Positions 31,466-42,744 are shown, counted from the first letter of the stretch. The stretch is DNA of 64,000 bases from Dendrolimus kikuchii (GCA_019925095.2 CM034403.1:3725690-3789689), one strand, 5' to 3'. Numbers and translations: made by a program. Notes: generated by a model from the sequence alone, not told the origin.

Positions 31466-31847
31466 GAACTAAATTACAACAAAAAGATTTGTCTTTAGCA
31501 GTGTAGTTTACTTTATGTAGCATGGCGGTTTTATCTGGGAAGTGTTTTGTAGTTTTTAACCTAATAAAATGTGCTTTAAAATTTAATAAAGTAAGATATT
31601 GATTGTTTTTAAGTTAACTTATGTGTTTGTGCTCAAAATCATAAGTGTTTAGCAACGTGCCCTATTACTTTACAATAATAATATTAGCATAGTAGGCAGT
31701 CTGTGTATATTCTAAGGTAATTGTATTGTTTATTAATTATGTGCCTAAATGAAGGCTTTCCGACAATTTTAATTTCGTTATTGTACCATAGCAAACCATA
31801 ATTATAATCTTGTATATAAAAAAACGCATAATTTTCGGGTTCCGCCT
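31466..31847. other. Unassigned intron stretch
   Basis: Part of the CCDC32-like intron. No exon or repeat recognised. Confidence 0.45.
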
Positions 31848-31940
31848 TTATGCAAATTTACTGCGGCATTTTGTTTACCGGAAATCAAGCGGGAATATCA
31901 AGTCAAGCGTGGAAGAAGTCGTGGGCATATCCTAGTGATT
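31848..31940 (+). mobile_element. Helitron-like element HL, 3' end only
   Basis: CCGGAAATCAAGCGGGAATAT, TCAAGTCAAGCGTGGAAGAAG and the terminal ATATCCTAGT followed by host sequence. It shows the CTAGT 3' terminus clearly. Confidence 0.55.
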
Positions 31941-32389
31941 AGATAATGTAATAACAGAGACATTTTAGTTTAATTTGTTTTCGAGAAAAAGATTATACTG
32001 CCTGCAAGTCATTCAGAAATTCACCTGTGATAAGATAGATCTGTAGAAACAGTGAATTTGTTTATGGAAATGTAATAAACCTACTTATATATAATAGCAA
32101 TGGTAGGTTTATTACAATTGAATGGACTCCTTCCTGCTTTTGGATTTTGACATAAAAATGATCTAGAAAACAAACATGAAGGATTCCAGAGTGACGAAGA
32201 TCACTGTTTGTGTAACAAATAACATGTTCAATTAAAAATATCTGAAGTTTCAAAAACTATTAATTGGTTATTGTCCAAACATTTTTTTTCATGTACTATA
32301 TAAGTTCTAGCTCCTCAATTATTCTGTGTTGTCTGCTTTTGTTCTGTTAATTCTACTGCAGCTAAGTCAATATATTTTTTAAATATAAT

Positions 32390-32580
32390 AATTGGCAGAG
32401 AAACACATTGTATATCCCCGAATTAAGCAAGCTAGGGTTGTTATGGGTGATATAATCCCAATCCCAGCCATCTAGACCGTACTTAATAACGGAAAGTTTA
32501 TTTACGAAATTTACCAGGCCAGGAATCGAACCCCGAATCACTGCGTTCCAGTGAGCTCGGTCAGCAAAGCCCGTCAAAGA
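32390..32580 (-). mobile_element. tRNA-derived SINE, copy 2
   Basis: Matches 16885-17110, sharing ACATTGTATATCCCC and AATTAAGCAAG. The B box GGTTCGATTCCTGG is present on the minus strand (32520-32535); the A-box end is more decayed. Confidence 0.66.
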
Positions 32581-32719
32581 TTAAAATTTAGATAGGACGC
32601 AAGATACTTTATGATATTCGAAGTGCCTATCTTATCACCTATGACTTATAATAAAAGTAAGAAAGAAATAAAAAGTTTTATTTAGAACTACAATAATAAA
32701 AACAACTAAAAATATTTTA

Positions 32720-33193
32720 CGTATGGAAGCGAGAGTTGGGTATGGAAGAGAGAGCATGAAAGTAGAGTAAACGCGGTCGAGATGCGAGCACTGCGCAAAA
32801 TCTGCGGAGTGACGCTCGCGGACCGCGTTCGTAATACCGAAGTAAGAAAGAGAGTTGGTCTGAAAGAGAGTGTCGGGGTGAAGGTAAGGAAAGGTGCTCC
32901 GGTGGTTCGGGCATGTGGAAAGAATGCATGATGAAAGAATGACTAAACAGATATACAATGCAAAAGTGGATGGATGCAGAAGTCGTGGAAGGCCACGACA
33001 CACCTTCCATGATCAAATTGATCGTGTACTAGCAGAAGGTGATGTAGGAAGGAGCCTTAAGAACAGACGAGCGTGCATGACAAGAGTTATGAATGTCAAA
33101 GAAGCAAGTGAGGTGTATAAAAATAAGCCTAAATGGCGCTCTGTTGTTCGTGCCTAGCCCGCAAGGGAACTGGCGTGAAGTTATGTATGTATG
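32720..33193 (+). mobile_element. RTE-type LINE, 5'-truncated 3' end, copy 1
   Basis: Encodes the C-terminal part of a LINE polyprotein: YGSESWVWKREHESR, LRKICGVTLADRV and RMHDERMTKQIYNAKVDGC, with frameshifts near 32895 and 33047. The 3' end is GGCGTGAAGTT(ATGT)n. Exact 13-bp flanking duplicates TAAAAATATTTTA (32707-32719 and 33194-33206) prove a single target-primed insertion. Confidence 0.88.
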
Positions 33194-33206
33194 TAAAAAT
33201 ATTTTA

Positions 33207-34299
33207 AAAAAACCAAGCAGATGTAGTTCTAAATTGGTCCAGCTCAACAAATTGTCGGTTAAGTTAACCAGCGCTGATCTTCCGCTAGCATCATTACACT
33301 GTTTCCAAGCGTTTATTTTACTTTTGACGTTTGCACGTCTATCAAATTACATATTTCTTAACAGTAGAGCCCACATGAAACAAATGACATAATTATCGTA
33401 CTTTATTGTTGTGGGTGACGTAATAGTGATGTTCTGTGATGCATGTAACGCATAGACTATTAAACCATCGACACTATACGTCAATAAATCGAAAGTAATC
33501 GATTTGAAAATAAAAATATGTATTAATTTAGAGAAAAATAATACCGCTATTATTATAAGTGCTTATAAAATGGCTTATTTAATAATAAAATATGTTCATT
33601 AAAATGTGGTTAAATTTATTATACGATATAGTATTTTTTAGCAAAAACAAGTAAGTTAATGGTTAAAATTTATTTATAAATGAAGTCGATTTTTATAACA
33701 AATCGAGTCGGTAACGCATTAGGACACTATAACGATTTATCATCGAGGTGTCAAATGTCAAATGTGATATGTCATATGTCACACACAACGTCATTAAGAA
33801 ACATGTCTCAAGACCTATCTATGAATAGTCCACAGACCATGTTCATTGTAATTTATATTAAACCTGATTAGTCAGTCTTTAGTTTCAAACTTATTTAATA
33901 CAATACAAAATCTTACAGTTTATCATCAAGTAATATACTATACAAAACTTTAATCTATTCACCGATGTTATAGTTTTAATTAAAATAGTTTAATATGCGT
34001 GTTTTAAACTATTTCCGTATACTATTATTTGTTCCTAGTAAACATGTTTTTGTCAAGTACAGTATATTACATTACTTGTTAACAAATAGTTTTGCAAATG
34101 GCATTAGTTTTACAATAGATATACTGCTGTTATCAGGTTAATTTATGTATTATTCTTTCACATTAAAACTGGTTCTTATCATTATCGTTCAAATAAGTCT
34201 AAACCACGTTCAATAAAAATGGTTCAGTAGTTATCTTGTTAAAACCATATTTCACAAAGAGTATATTAGTTTCTCCAAAATTTTAATTTCTAAAGCTTT
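33207..34299. other. Gene-free intron stretch
   Basis: About 1.1 kb of AT-rich sequence within the CCDC32-like intron. A short GCGCTGATCTTCCGC match to the retroposon end at 18850 lies near 33270; otherwise nothing recognised. Confidence 0.45.
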
Positions 34300-34471
34300 C
34301 ATAACAACCTTGAGTTGTATTCCGGTATTAGTGACCAGGTTCCAGTCTCCCTTAAGAGAGCAGCAGCGCATTTGTAGCACCATTGGTGTTGCAAATGTCC
34401 ATAGGCGATGGTAACCACTTTCCATCAAGTGGGCCATCTGCCTGTCTACTAATCTCTTGCAATAAAAAAAA
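34300..34471 (+). repeat. Repeat family A, 5'-truncated copy
   Basis: Starts ATAACAACCTTGAGTTGTAT, the most truncated of the long copies, and ends CTTGCAATAAAAAAAA. Confidence 0.75.
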
Positions 34472-34474
34472 CTG

Positions 34475-34730
34475 TTAAATAACAGTTTTAAGTGCAGCAC
34501 CTTATTTTATTCATATGTTTCGGCCACATTTCGGTGGCAGTGATAATGGAAGAGCAAGATGTCAAGTATCAATGAGTAATGTTTAACTTGAACATTACTC
34601 ATTGACACTTGACATCTTTGACTTCTGTGATCATGGTTACTACAAAGTTGTCAAAACATTGTAATAAAAATGACATAAAATGTCAGGCTTAAAACTGTTA
34701 TGACATAGTTTTAATTTTCCAACATTAGTT
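34475..34730. mobile_element. Fold-back element, family F relative
   Basis: AACAGTTTTAAGTGCAGCAC at the left and GGCTTAAAACTGTTATGACA at the right form the outer inverted repeat. Inside are TTTCGGCCACATTTCGGTGG and the hairpin AATGAGTAATGTT / AACATTACTCATT. More diverged than the copy at 25277. Confidence 0.6.
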
Positions 34731-34944
34731 TTAATTTTTGAACTTTTGACTCACAGTCCAAAGTCAAGGGGAACACATTTTTTAAGAGTTACTGCATATT
34801 TCACTAATTGCACATTTAATAAATTGGGTAAGTGTCAGTCCACTCACAGCAAAAGGTTCCATAGAGGTAGTAGTAGAATTCACACAAATGCAGGTCAGGG
34901 AATCTCACTCTATACACCCAATTCCAATGTCTAAGTCTTCATAT

Positions 34945-35200
34945 AGGTAGAGCAGTTGAATTGTAAGCTACAACTGACACTGTTCAACTGAGTTGTCATA
35001 AAAACTTGAAAGGCCACATTTGACTATACAGTTCACATTTCTCACAAAAACACATAATTATTATTAAAAAACGATCAATATCCTACAACTATTCCTTATT
35101 TTAGTGTAATAGTAAACATTTTTTTTTTTTTATAAAACTGAATAGTACAACATATCCTTTCAGTTCCCACCAAAAACTGGTTCCATAGAGGTAAGAAAGA
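34945..35200 (-). repeat. Dispersed repeat K, copy on minus strand
   Basis: CATTTGACTATACAGTTCAC and CAATATCCTACAACTATTCC are reverse complements of the blocks in the copy at 15013-15305. Confidence 0.65.
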
Positions 35201-35371
35201 TCCAAAGAAACTGTTATTTAAACAAGTCTTAAAAAAGCATTTAATAGAAAATACTTATATCACCAAAACTACAGATATTGTGAAGACAATTTTACTTGAA
35301 AGTATTTTTAAAGCTATAACCCGTTAAAGCTGTAACACTATTTTAATTTTCCACTTTGTAATTGACTGAAA

Positions 35372-35640
35372 AATTGAGAGAACGAAGATTAAAGTGGTAC
35401 GGGCATGTAATTAAGAGGGATGAAAGTCATGTGACAGAATGTTAAATTGCAAAATTGATGGGGTAGAAAGGTAAAAGTAGACCAAAAAAGAGATGATTGT
35501 ATTGTGTGAAGGATGATATGATGATTTCAAGAGGATGTACATCAGAATAGAGGAGCATGAAAGGAAAAGACATATTGTGCCGACTGCAAAGAATTAAGAG
35601 AAAATGAAGACAGAATTTAAAAATCAGAGGGTGGGGCCAT
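35372..35640 (+). mobile_element. Decayed LINE 3' coding remnant
   Basis: Reads ERRLKWYGHVIKRDESHVTE then, with stops, SRPKKR and CVKDDM, the typical C-terminal block of another lepidopteran LINE type (WYGHV..R..P.KRW). Several stop codons; inactive. Further relics of the same block are at 42195-42310 and 50360-50645. Confidence 0.65.
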
Positions 35641-35845
35641 AATTTTCGACACAACAGACTGGTCACCATTTATTCACTAATAACTATTTGAATGATGGTT
35701 ACAAATTGGTTATGAGACTGCTTGATCTGAGGTTACATTTATAAAAACATTAATATCTTAAGAACTATACATTTTTCTGACATAGGGGTTGCAGAGGCAC
35801 CCACCTCTCCCATTATTTGAAATAAAGGTGCCCTATATCTATACC

Positions 35846-36198
35846 TAGGGCTTTTTTTGTGGGGGCACTTGGGGGCACACAGTGCCCTTAAAGGAAATAT
35901 TGAAAAATTGCCATAAAAACCGAATGAATCATTTGAAAAAAATTAAAATGAAACAATTTTGGTAATCTACATATTGTTTTGGATTTTTTTAATAGGTCAG
36001 AATTAACCAACCACAAAATCAAATCTATTTTTCCTTAAAAGATACTGTGTCGCCACATATGAAATGTGCAATGCTCTTCAAGAGCTAATTGAGCTTAGAT
36101 TTGCAAAATCTTGATATAAGCCAAATACAAAAAATTATGGACTTACAACATTCGAGAATTAGCATGCCCTCAAAAAAGAAGTGACAAAAAAAGGCCTG
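35846..36198. mobile_element. hAT-type MITE, inverted relative of 6611-7206
   Basis: Ends TAGGGCTTTTTTTGTGGG and (reverse complement) CAGGCCTTTTTTTGTCAC, flanked by exact 8-bp duplicates TCTATACC (35838-35845 and 36199-36206). Internally deleted compared with the 596-bp element at 6611. Confidence 0.86.
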
Positions 36199-36206
36199 TC
36201 TATACC

Positions 36207-36721
36207 CCACCCATGTTTTGATATTAAACACCTAAAACAGGATTTTAAACATGATAACAAGATGCAGTAATCAAAGACAAAGAAAAATATCTTTATTGAT
36301 GTACTCCATATTTCACAACATAAACTAAAGTTATCATAATAATAATCAGTTTTTGCCAAATGGATAAAGAGTTGGTGATACCCAACACACACACCTTTCA
36401 CTATCAATTAAAAAAAAAAAAAAGAAACAAGTAGAAATTACATTCTATTAATTATAAAACAAATTACCTACAACTTTCTATAAACTGTAACTAGTAATAA
36501 TAAGAGATTACCTTGTAAAACTAGGTCGGACTTAATACAAGATTAACCACTAACCAAAAGTACCAGGCTGGTAAAAAGGTGTGGAGTTTCTGTCATTTGA
36601 ACAATATCGTGTTACAAGCATCATTTACTTTATTTCACAATCGAACCAAAAATCTAAAATATGTAGACACTGCAATTCTATGCTTAACATCTGTCATCGT
36701 AAAATAAAAAACAAAAAATAC
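36207..36721. other. Start of the CCDC32-like intron, no feature
   Basis: AT-rich, with a short poly-A run at 36410-36424. It follows the donor of the first CCDC32-like exon on the minus strand. Confidence 0.45.
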
Positions 36722-36842
36722 CTAGTACAGCAAGATATTCGTCCGAGTCTGCAAGCTTTTCAAACTCCTTTGCCGGTTCAAAGTTGTCTTCAAACTGCGT
36801 CACAGCCGCTATACTTGCCTTTCCGTTGCCCCAAGGATCCAT
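36722..36842 (-). CDS. CCDC32-like protein, first coding exon
   Basis: From ATG (36842-36840) the exon encodes MDPWGNGKASIAAVTQFEDN followed by FEPAKEFEKLADSDEYLAVL, then one base before the donor GGTATTTT. Joined to 29627-29778 the total is 90 residues: an acidic N-terminus, a short probable coiled coil (DSDEYLAVLERKLKAVR) and an acidic end. Vertebrate CCDC32 is about twice as long, mainly through extra N- and C-terminal sequence. An in-frame TAG sits 9 nt before the ATG. A TTTTAG|AG acceptor is also possible there, so a 5'UTR exon may lie further upstream at higher coordinates. The CpG-rich patch at 41874-41985 is one candidate location, though unproven. Confidence 0.68.
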
Positions 36843-37449
36843 CAAACTCTAAAATCACAATCAAACAATAATTATTTAGATTTATTCGTTGTGGAAGGGC
36901 GTGATGCTCACATTAAGTAAAATGCTTTAAATAAATTTATGTTGCTATTATATTATTTTAAACCTACTTGTAGTAAGGCACGATGCCGAATTGTTACTCA
37001 AACACGTAATAATTTGTTTATATAGATATAAAATGATAAACTACAATCCCTATGAATTCCGCTTACAATTTGACGTTAGTGACATTAATTAACGATCAGT
37101 AGATCACTCGCTGTCAGGGTTACCAGATTTAAATTGAGGAATCTGCTATTTCTGCTGGCCGGCCGTTCACAAATTCTGCTAATTTCTTTTAAAAATTATA
37201 AAATCATGCTAACTCGTTTTTTTGGTTGGATATATTATAAAAGAAACAAGTAAAAATAACAATTAGAGTTATCTTTGGTCATTTACGATAGATACATAGT
37301 ATTTATTTATGTAGCCACTATAATTGTTAAACAAATTTTTAATTTTCCGTGTCGCTTGCTTGTAGAGATATTTTTTAAAGAGCTATAACTAAAGAAGAAC
37401 TTTTTCAACTTACATAGACATAAAATGGGATATTCATTATCATTGGCAG
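36843..37449. other. Upstream of CCDC32-like exon, no clear promoter
   Basis: AT-rich; no CpG-rich patch or TATA/initiator pair stands out. CAGGGTTACCAGATTTAAAT at 37116 resembles a hAT end, but no matching partner with an 8-bp duplication was found. Confidence 0.4.
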
Positions 37450-37496
37450 GTTTCACAAAAACATCTTAATATTCATTAAAGGCTTTTCTGTTTAAA

Positions 37497-37775
37497 CTTT
37501 ACCATCTTTATTATTTTTTCTGAATTTTAAATATTACTATTAGCCTACCCATATAATTAGGTTTTTATAAGTAGTACAGCATTTTTTTTCAAAAGCGATA
37601 AAAATATGCTGCTTTAAGTTTAAAATTATATTAACATTTCTGAAAAAATAATAAAGACGGTAAATATTTTATTAAGTTTTCGCGACTTGTATACATAATA
37701 AAACTACGTTTTAACGGTTTTAAACGCGGTAATTTATTTGTTTGAAAATTACCGCGCTTAAAACCGTTAAAACTT
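37497..37775. repeat. Two inverted repeats: a 27-bp TIR pair and a mini family F hairpin
   Basis: TTTACCATCTTTATTATTTT at 37497 pairs with the complement near 37640-37665 (AAAAATAATAAAGACGGTAAA). At 37690-37772 is a collapsed F element: CTACGTTTTAACGGTTTTAA followed almost at once by its complement TTAAAACCGTTAAAAC, ~80 bp in all. Confidence 0.6.
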
Positions 37776-39039
37776 AAAGACGGTAAAGTAAAATTTTTAT
37801 AATCTTCGGTGAGTATCTTTTAAGACACAAGATATCATAAATTTGAATTACACTTTTGTGCGTTCAGTATGGAAGTGACAAATACATTGGATATTGGTCA
37901 CTTCTACTGAATCTTTTGTTATGCTTGAAAACAGATCCACAAACTTTCCGTAGGAAAAAAATTCAACTTAATGAGTAAAATAGACGCCCCAACCTGTATT
38001 AGACAAATAAAGTAATCACGTCCTTTGTAAAACCGACCGAGTGTATTTACGACAAAAGATACCTTTTAGTTCAATATAGATTTATGATGATGGATTACTG
38101 ATGATTTTTCACTTGTAGAACCAAAATCGTTTAAGCGTAGAAATAGAATATTCTTACGATTCTAACAGATTGCTCACTGTTTTTCCAAAATATTTGAAAT
38201 CAATTTATATACCTTTATAAAATTTTGCAAACCTGCAAATCTTTTTTCCAAACTTATAAAATATTTATACACGTTTAACGGATCAAGAAATTGCAATTAC
38301 TCGAATAATTCATCAACAAGTAAATACTATATTGGTTATAACAAAGCAGGATCAAGAAGTTTGAAAGTGTTATAAAAACATTGTGGCAAATAAGTTGTAA
38401 CCGTTTATTCTTACTGATATTCTGTTCAAGTTTTAAAAAATATGATCAATCAATTTTTTTTCTATTCTGCAACATAACCTGCTAAACCCTAATCAGATGA
38501 TTTATTTCTGCTAAAATCGGAAAATTTTGCCTTAGCTAGTCACCCTATTATTGATTGACATGAGAAGAGCCAATGGACTTGCTTCCGGCTCATTAAATAA
38601 AAAAAATGACATTAGAATGACGCAAGAAATCGATGACAATTTCGTTCCAGTACGGTTCATTATAAAACTGTATCTTTTAGCATATTTAACTCGAGTTGAC
38701 TTTTTGGCATGAACGTTTTAAATTCAAAAACTTATAGTTTTAATTGATATAAAAATAATAAATTGTAGGATATTCATTATAAAACTTATTATAATTATGT
38801 AGAAAATGTCAACTTGCCACAAGAAATCCGATATTTGGCACGTGACAAAGACAAAAACTACAATTTGTCTGAGGCTTTGTTATTAAAAAACCAATTTTTG
38901 TCTGGTGCTTACTTCCTTGAAGAATATTAAAATATGAAAAGTCATGTATGTGATGTTAGCTAGATAGATAACCGTTCAAAGTCTATTTAAATAAATAAAT
39001 AAATCGGCGCAGTTCGTATCGTATCGAAGTCGGAAGTAT
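37776..39039. other. Gene-free stretch
   Basis: No exon or RNA gene recognised. A short partial match to repeat K (TTGTAGGATATTCATTATAA) lies at 38762-38785. Confidence 0.45.
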
Positions 39040-39245
39040 CAGGCTTACTCGCAAACATTTTTCGTAGTTCGTTTTCGTTTTAGAACTTTTATTTCTTTTT
39101 CCATTTATTTTTATGTTATATAGACTATGTTATTGTAGTTTTAAAGAAATCTTTGTTCTTTCTTTCTTCTATTTAAAATTCCATTGATTTTCGGGCTGTT
39201 CGGACGAAAATGAACGACGAAAAGCATTTGAGAGGAAAGTCTCAC
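39040..39245. mobile_element. Element P with ~40-bp inverted ends, copy 1
   Basis: CAGGCTTACTCGCAAACATTT and TTCGTAGTTCGTTTTCG at the left mirror CGAAAATGAACGACGAAAAG and CATTTGAGAG at the right. Middle contains AAATCTTTGTTCTTTCTTTC. Copy 2 is at 49500-49722. Confidence 0.6.
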
Positions 39246-39597
39246 ACCACGCTTAGTGGACGATTCCATATAGGCATCGAAAATTGACTGTTTTTGTTCC
39301 ATTTCTACGGAAAAAAATAATATTTTATTCCGATTGTATCGATAATATCTTATATCTTAATAAATTACTTAGCAGTTTTGGATTAAATCATTTATATTTT
39401 TGAAAACGCTTCTACCTCCACCATAGTTAAAAATTTGTTTTTTATGATATTAGAAGCGCATATAAAAAAAATATATGCGCTTGTAATATATCTGATATAT
39501 CCCATGATAATGATGATGTATTGACAAATTAAAAGTCGCTATTAAACATTATTATTATTTCTAAAGACCTGTCTAGCGATATTCCACACGTCTAAGA
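39246..39597. other. Unassigned stretch
   Basis: A short hairpin, AGAAGCGCATATAAAA / ATATATGCGCTT, lies at 39450-39482. Otherwise nothing recognised. Confidence 0.4.
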
Positions 39598-39905
39598 ATC
39601 TTATAATATTATAACATTTTAAAAATGCCGTCTGTACATTGACTCTATTTAAAAATAACATTTGGAATAGACTACACAAACGATGGAGAACACGATTTTT
39701 TTTTGTCTGTTTGTTCGGAATTCACGTAAAAACTACTGGGCTGATTTCGATGCGGTTATCGCTAATCAACAGCAAATTCTTAGACCTAACATCTGCGCTA
39801 CTTTTTATTCTGGGACCCCACGGGAATTTTTCTGGGAACAGATTAAAAACAAACCAATTCCAATGTTATTTTTTCACTGATCGATAGTAAATATTATGTA
39901 ACTAG
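39598..39905 (+). mobile_element. Helitron-like element HL, copy 3
   Basis: Begins ATCTTATAATATTATAACAT, then CGGAATTCACGTAAAAACTA, CTGATTTCGATGCGGTTATC and CCCCACGGGAATTTTTCTGG. Its 3' part is replaced by an ACTAGCTGACCCGGCAAACTT segment, a start common in other lepidopteran repeats. Confidence 0.55.
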
Positions 39906-40373
39906 CTGACCCGGCAAACTTCATACCGCCTCAGAATCAATAAATAAAAAAAACTGAATGATATTGGCAATGTTTCAAAAAAATGTTAGTAAAAAATGTG
40001 GTCAACACTTAACCGCAACAAAAAAATATTAGATTTCTGAACGACGGGACGAACATCAAACGTTTGACATTCAAAACAAAAAAAATGAAAAAAAACTACA
40101 CTTTTAAATTTAATTTGATTTCTGAACGACTTTTAAATTTAATTGATTTCTAAACGACGGGACGAACATCAAATGTTTGGCAGGTAGGAATAGTTTCTAA
40201 GGGAAAGTGAAATTGTTGTTTTTACTATATTACAAGAACTTTTTTTTTATATTTACTCACCTTTTAAACCTTCCCTGGATCTGGACTTCCACGAATAATT
40301 CAAAACCAAAATTATCCAAATCAGTCCAATCAGTCAGTTCTCGAGTTTTAGCGAGACTAACGAACAGCAATTG

Positions 40374-40376
<3 letters not shown>

Positions 40377-40424
<48 letters not shown>

Positions 40425-40430
40425 TATATA
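40377..40430. repeat. (TA)n microsatellite
   Basis: Almost uninterrupted TA dinucleotides over ~54 bp with one TACATA break. It adjoins the half hAT element at 40438. Confidence 0.95.
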
Positions 40431-40437
40431 GATTTGT

Positions 40438-40603
40438 TGGCCAAAAGTAGTAATAAATACACATGGAAAATTCAATAATGAATTAAATAAAATATGAAAT
40501 AATTAATGAAAAATAAATGTGCACTATTTTTACCCCTTATTTTACCGTTAAAAAACAAAAATACTATATTCTCTTCCAAAAAAAGGTGGCAACCTTACTT
40601 TAA
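40438..40603. mobile_element. Right half of a GGTTGCCAAC-type hAT element
   Basis: Shares GTAATAAATACACATGGAAAA and the end AAGGTGGCAACC with 52825-53564. The left half is missing, so no target duplication can be read. Confidence 0.6.
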
Positions 40604-40631
40604 ACATTGAATATGATTCAATAGCGAATAT

Positions 40632-41338
40632 TGTGGAGACCGAGGGTAGAACCTTCTGGCAGCATGAGCAGTCTCAAGACTTTTACAAAAAGGAAGAAGA
40701 TTCTGGAAGGAAAAGACAAGGACAAATACATTTTAGAAAAGGATAGATGATGAACAAAAGAATAACGAAATTCTAGAATAGAAGGTTCAGGAAGAAAGAG
40801 ACTAGATTTTTAGAAAGGGACACACAATAAATAAAAGAAAAGAAGATCGAAATTATGGGTGCCAGAATATTCTTCCGGGTATATAAACAGCGTAAGGCCC
40901 GCCTACGGGGGAGTACAGTTGAGGACAGCAAAGTGACAAGTGCGCTACGAGAGAGTTGGAAGAGAAGTTACATAGAAGATAGATAGACGAGTTTAGAGAA
41001 TTGGAAGAAGAGTTTAGTAGAAGACAGTGACGAGTTTAGTGGAAAGTTTACTAGTGACTAGTGGGCAGTTCAGTTAAGGAGACGTTTAGCGTAATTTAAG
41101 GGGAGTTCCAGAAGCTAGTTATGCGCGGTAAATTCGGAGGTCAGCAACGCAGCTGCAGGAGGTGGTCTACGCAATATCAGCGACGATATTATGAGCGAGA
41201 CATCTTATCGTCGGGACAGTGCGTCATTAGTTATGCGTGTAGGGGCGACCCTGCGGAGAAGAATCAAGTACGGCTGTGTAAGTTAATAAAAGCATTTAAT
41301 TGAAAGACTGGTTTTTACTGATAAACAAATTTACAACA
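40632..41338 (+). mobile_element. LTR-like repeat (family 1), copy 2
   Basis: Aligns along most of its length with the solo LTR at 10779-11431, sharing AGAAAAGGATAGATGATGAA and GTACGGCTGTGTAAGTTAAT. It contains TATATAAACAGCG and, ~35 bp on, AGTACAGTTGAGG, a plausible core promoter, and AATAAA near 41288. The start TGTGGAGACC is clear; the 3' border (..TTTACAACA) and target duplication are not. Confidence 0.65.
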
Positions 41339-41362
41339 GGGGTATCATAATATGATACCCCT

Positions 41363-41632
41363 GATGAAAGAATGACTAAACAGATATACAATGCAAAAGT
41401 GGATGGATGCAGAAGTCGTGGAAGGCCACGACACACCTTCCATGATCAAATTGATCGTGTACTAGCAGAAGGTGATGTCAGGAGCCTTAAGAACAGACGA
41501 GCTTGCATGACAAGAGCTATGAATGTCAAAGAGGCAAGTGAGGTGTGTAAGAATAAGCCTAAATGGCACTCTGTTGTTCGTGCCTACCCCGCGAGGGAAC
41601 TGGCGTGAAGTTATGTATGTATGTATGTATGT
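41363..41632 (+). mobile_element. RTE-type LINE 3' end, copy 2
   Basis: Near-identical to the last ~270 bp of the copy at 44879-45381, ending GGCGTGAAGTT(ATGT)n. Flanked by ATCATAATAT (41344-41353 and 41633-41642). Nine extra bases, GATACCCCT, lie between the left duplicate and the element and form an inverted repeat with AGGGGTATC just upstream. Confidence 0.85.
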
Positions 41633-41642
41633 ATCATAATAT

Positions 41643-41873
41643 TTTTATTCATCTAGTACTTTAGTCAATCCATAGTCATTGTTTTGAATGTGTAGTTAGT
41701 ATTTTCAACAAATCGTTTTAACTTTAACCTTTCAGGTAACAACATAAAGCATAATATCATTTAACAGTTATTGATTTCGCCAGCAAAACTACAATGTATT
41801 CTTATATTATACTCTTTCTTCTTATTTTAGAGTCGAGATTTGAAGTGATCGTAATTAGCGATAGAAACACTTT
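41643..41873. other. Unassigned stretch
   Basis: AT-rich sequence between the RTE copy and the CpG-rich patch. Nothing recognised. Confidence 0.4.
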
Positions 41874-41985
41874 TCACGGAGCTGTGAGCGAGCGATCGCA
41901 GTAGACGCAGCTGCCCTCTCTACAGTCCGCGGCGCTCCCTCCTCTCTCCGCAGCGGCCCCGCGCGCGCGTGTCGCGGCAACAGAG
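41874..41985. promoter_or_regulatory. CpG-rich patch, possible promoter or untranslated exon
   Basis: ~110 bp of very GC- and CpG-rich sequence (GAGCGAGCGATCGCAGTAGA, CCGCGGCGCTCC, CCCGCGCGCGCGTGTCGCGG) in AT-rich surroundings. It resembles the base composition of the snoo promoter region at 46490-47054. No reading frame is open on both sides. It could be a distal untranslated exon of snoo (plus) or of the CCDC32-like gene (minus), or an unrelated GC-rich repeat. Confidence 0.35.
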
Positions 41986-42194
41986 ATTAAATAATGCAGA
42001 GGTCTTTATTTTCTCTCGTATTTTATACACATCTTTAGAAATACATATAAGTTTATATCTCTATTTGGTGTTCGTTGGGTATTTCAAAACACTAGAAGTA
42101 TTTATTATTTTAACTCATTTAGCTGCCTACCTCAAGCTATTAAAGTATCTGTTAATAAAGTTATATTAATACTAAGGCATTTCTTCCCTCATAT

Positions 42195-42310
42195 TATAAA
42201 AGATTCCGTATGCCAGAATAGAGGAGTATGGAAAGACAAGTTGTGCCGATTCTAAAAAATTGAGAGAAGGTAAAAGAAACTACCATTGATAAAATAAATG
42301 CCAGTCTATG
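42195..42310 (+). mobile_element. LINE 3' remnant
   Basis: CCAGAATAGAGGAGTATGGA and AAGACAAGTTGTGCCGATTC match the tail of the decayed LINE at 35372-35640, where the same order is ATCAGAATAGAGGAGCATG and ATTGTGCCGACTGC. Strongly truncated. Confidence 0.5.
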
Positions 42311-42744
42311 TTCATCACGACTATAGGAAATTCATATATCGTGAAATTGAGTAAATATTCAATCTAAAATTCGTAGAAATAATCCCGTTTGGGTTAGATA
42401 TACTAATTTAAATGACTGGATCCTTCCAATTACTTAAAATAGTTAACTCCTGTAAAAAATTGAGCCGCGGGGCCTTGACGTAGTATAGATGTTACCAACC
42501 TAAGAATTAAGTTTAAAGCGTACATATAGTGCCCATAAGATTCAGTCAATGAACTATTTTAATATAAAATTATCCTAAGTATATTTCCGTTTCCGAAAGA
42601 ACATAAATTATAAAATACACAAAATTTGATTGTAATCATCAGTATCAGGTTTGTTTCAAACCACATACTAACAAAGTTGCTTTTATTATTTACATTTATA
42701 TCATAATCTTAGAAACATTTATTTCTATTAATCGTTAGAATAGA
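42311..42744. other. Unassigned stretch
   Basis: No exon or repeat recognised except a short GAATA tandem near 42735. Confidence 0.4.

Noticed and set aside
32894..33157. Independent gene encoding RMHDERMTKQIYNAKVDGC
   Set aside because: The same protein block occurs four times with ATGT tails and target duplications. It is the C-terminus of an RTE-type LINE.
37116..38560. A large hAT element between CAGGGTTACCAG and AGTCACCCTA
   Set aside because: The proposed ends match poorly and no 8-bp flanking duplication could be found.
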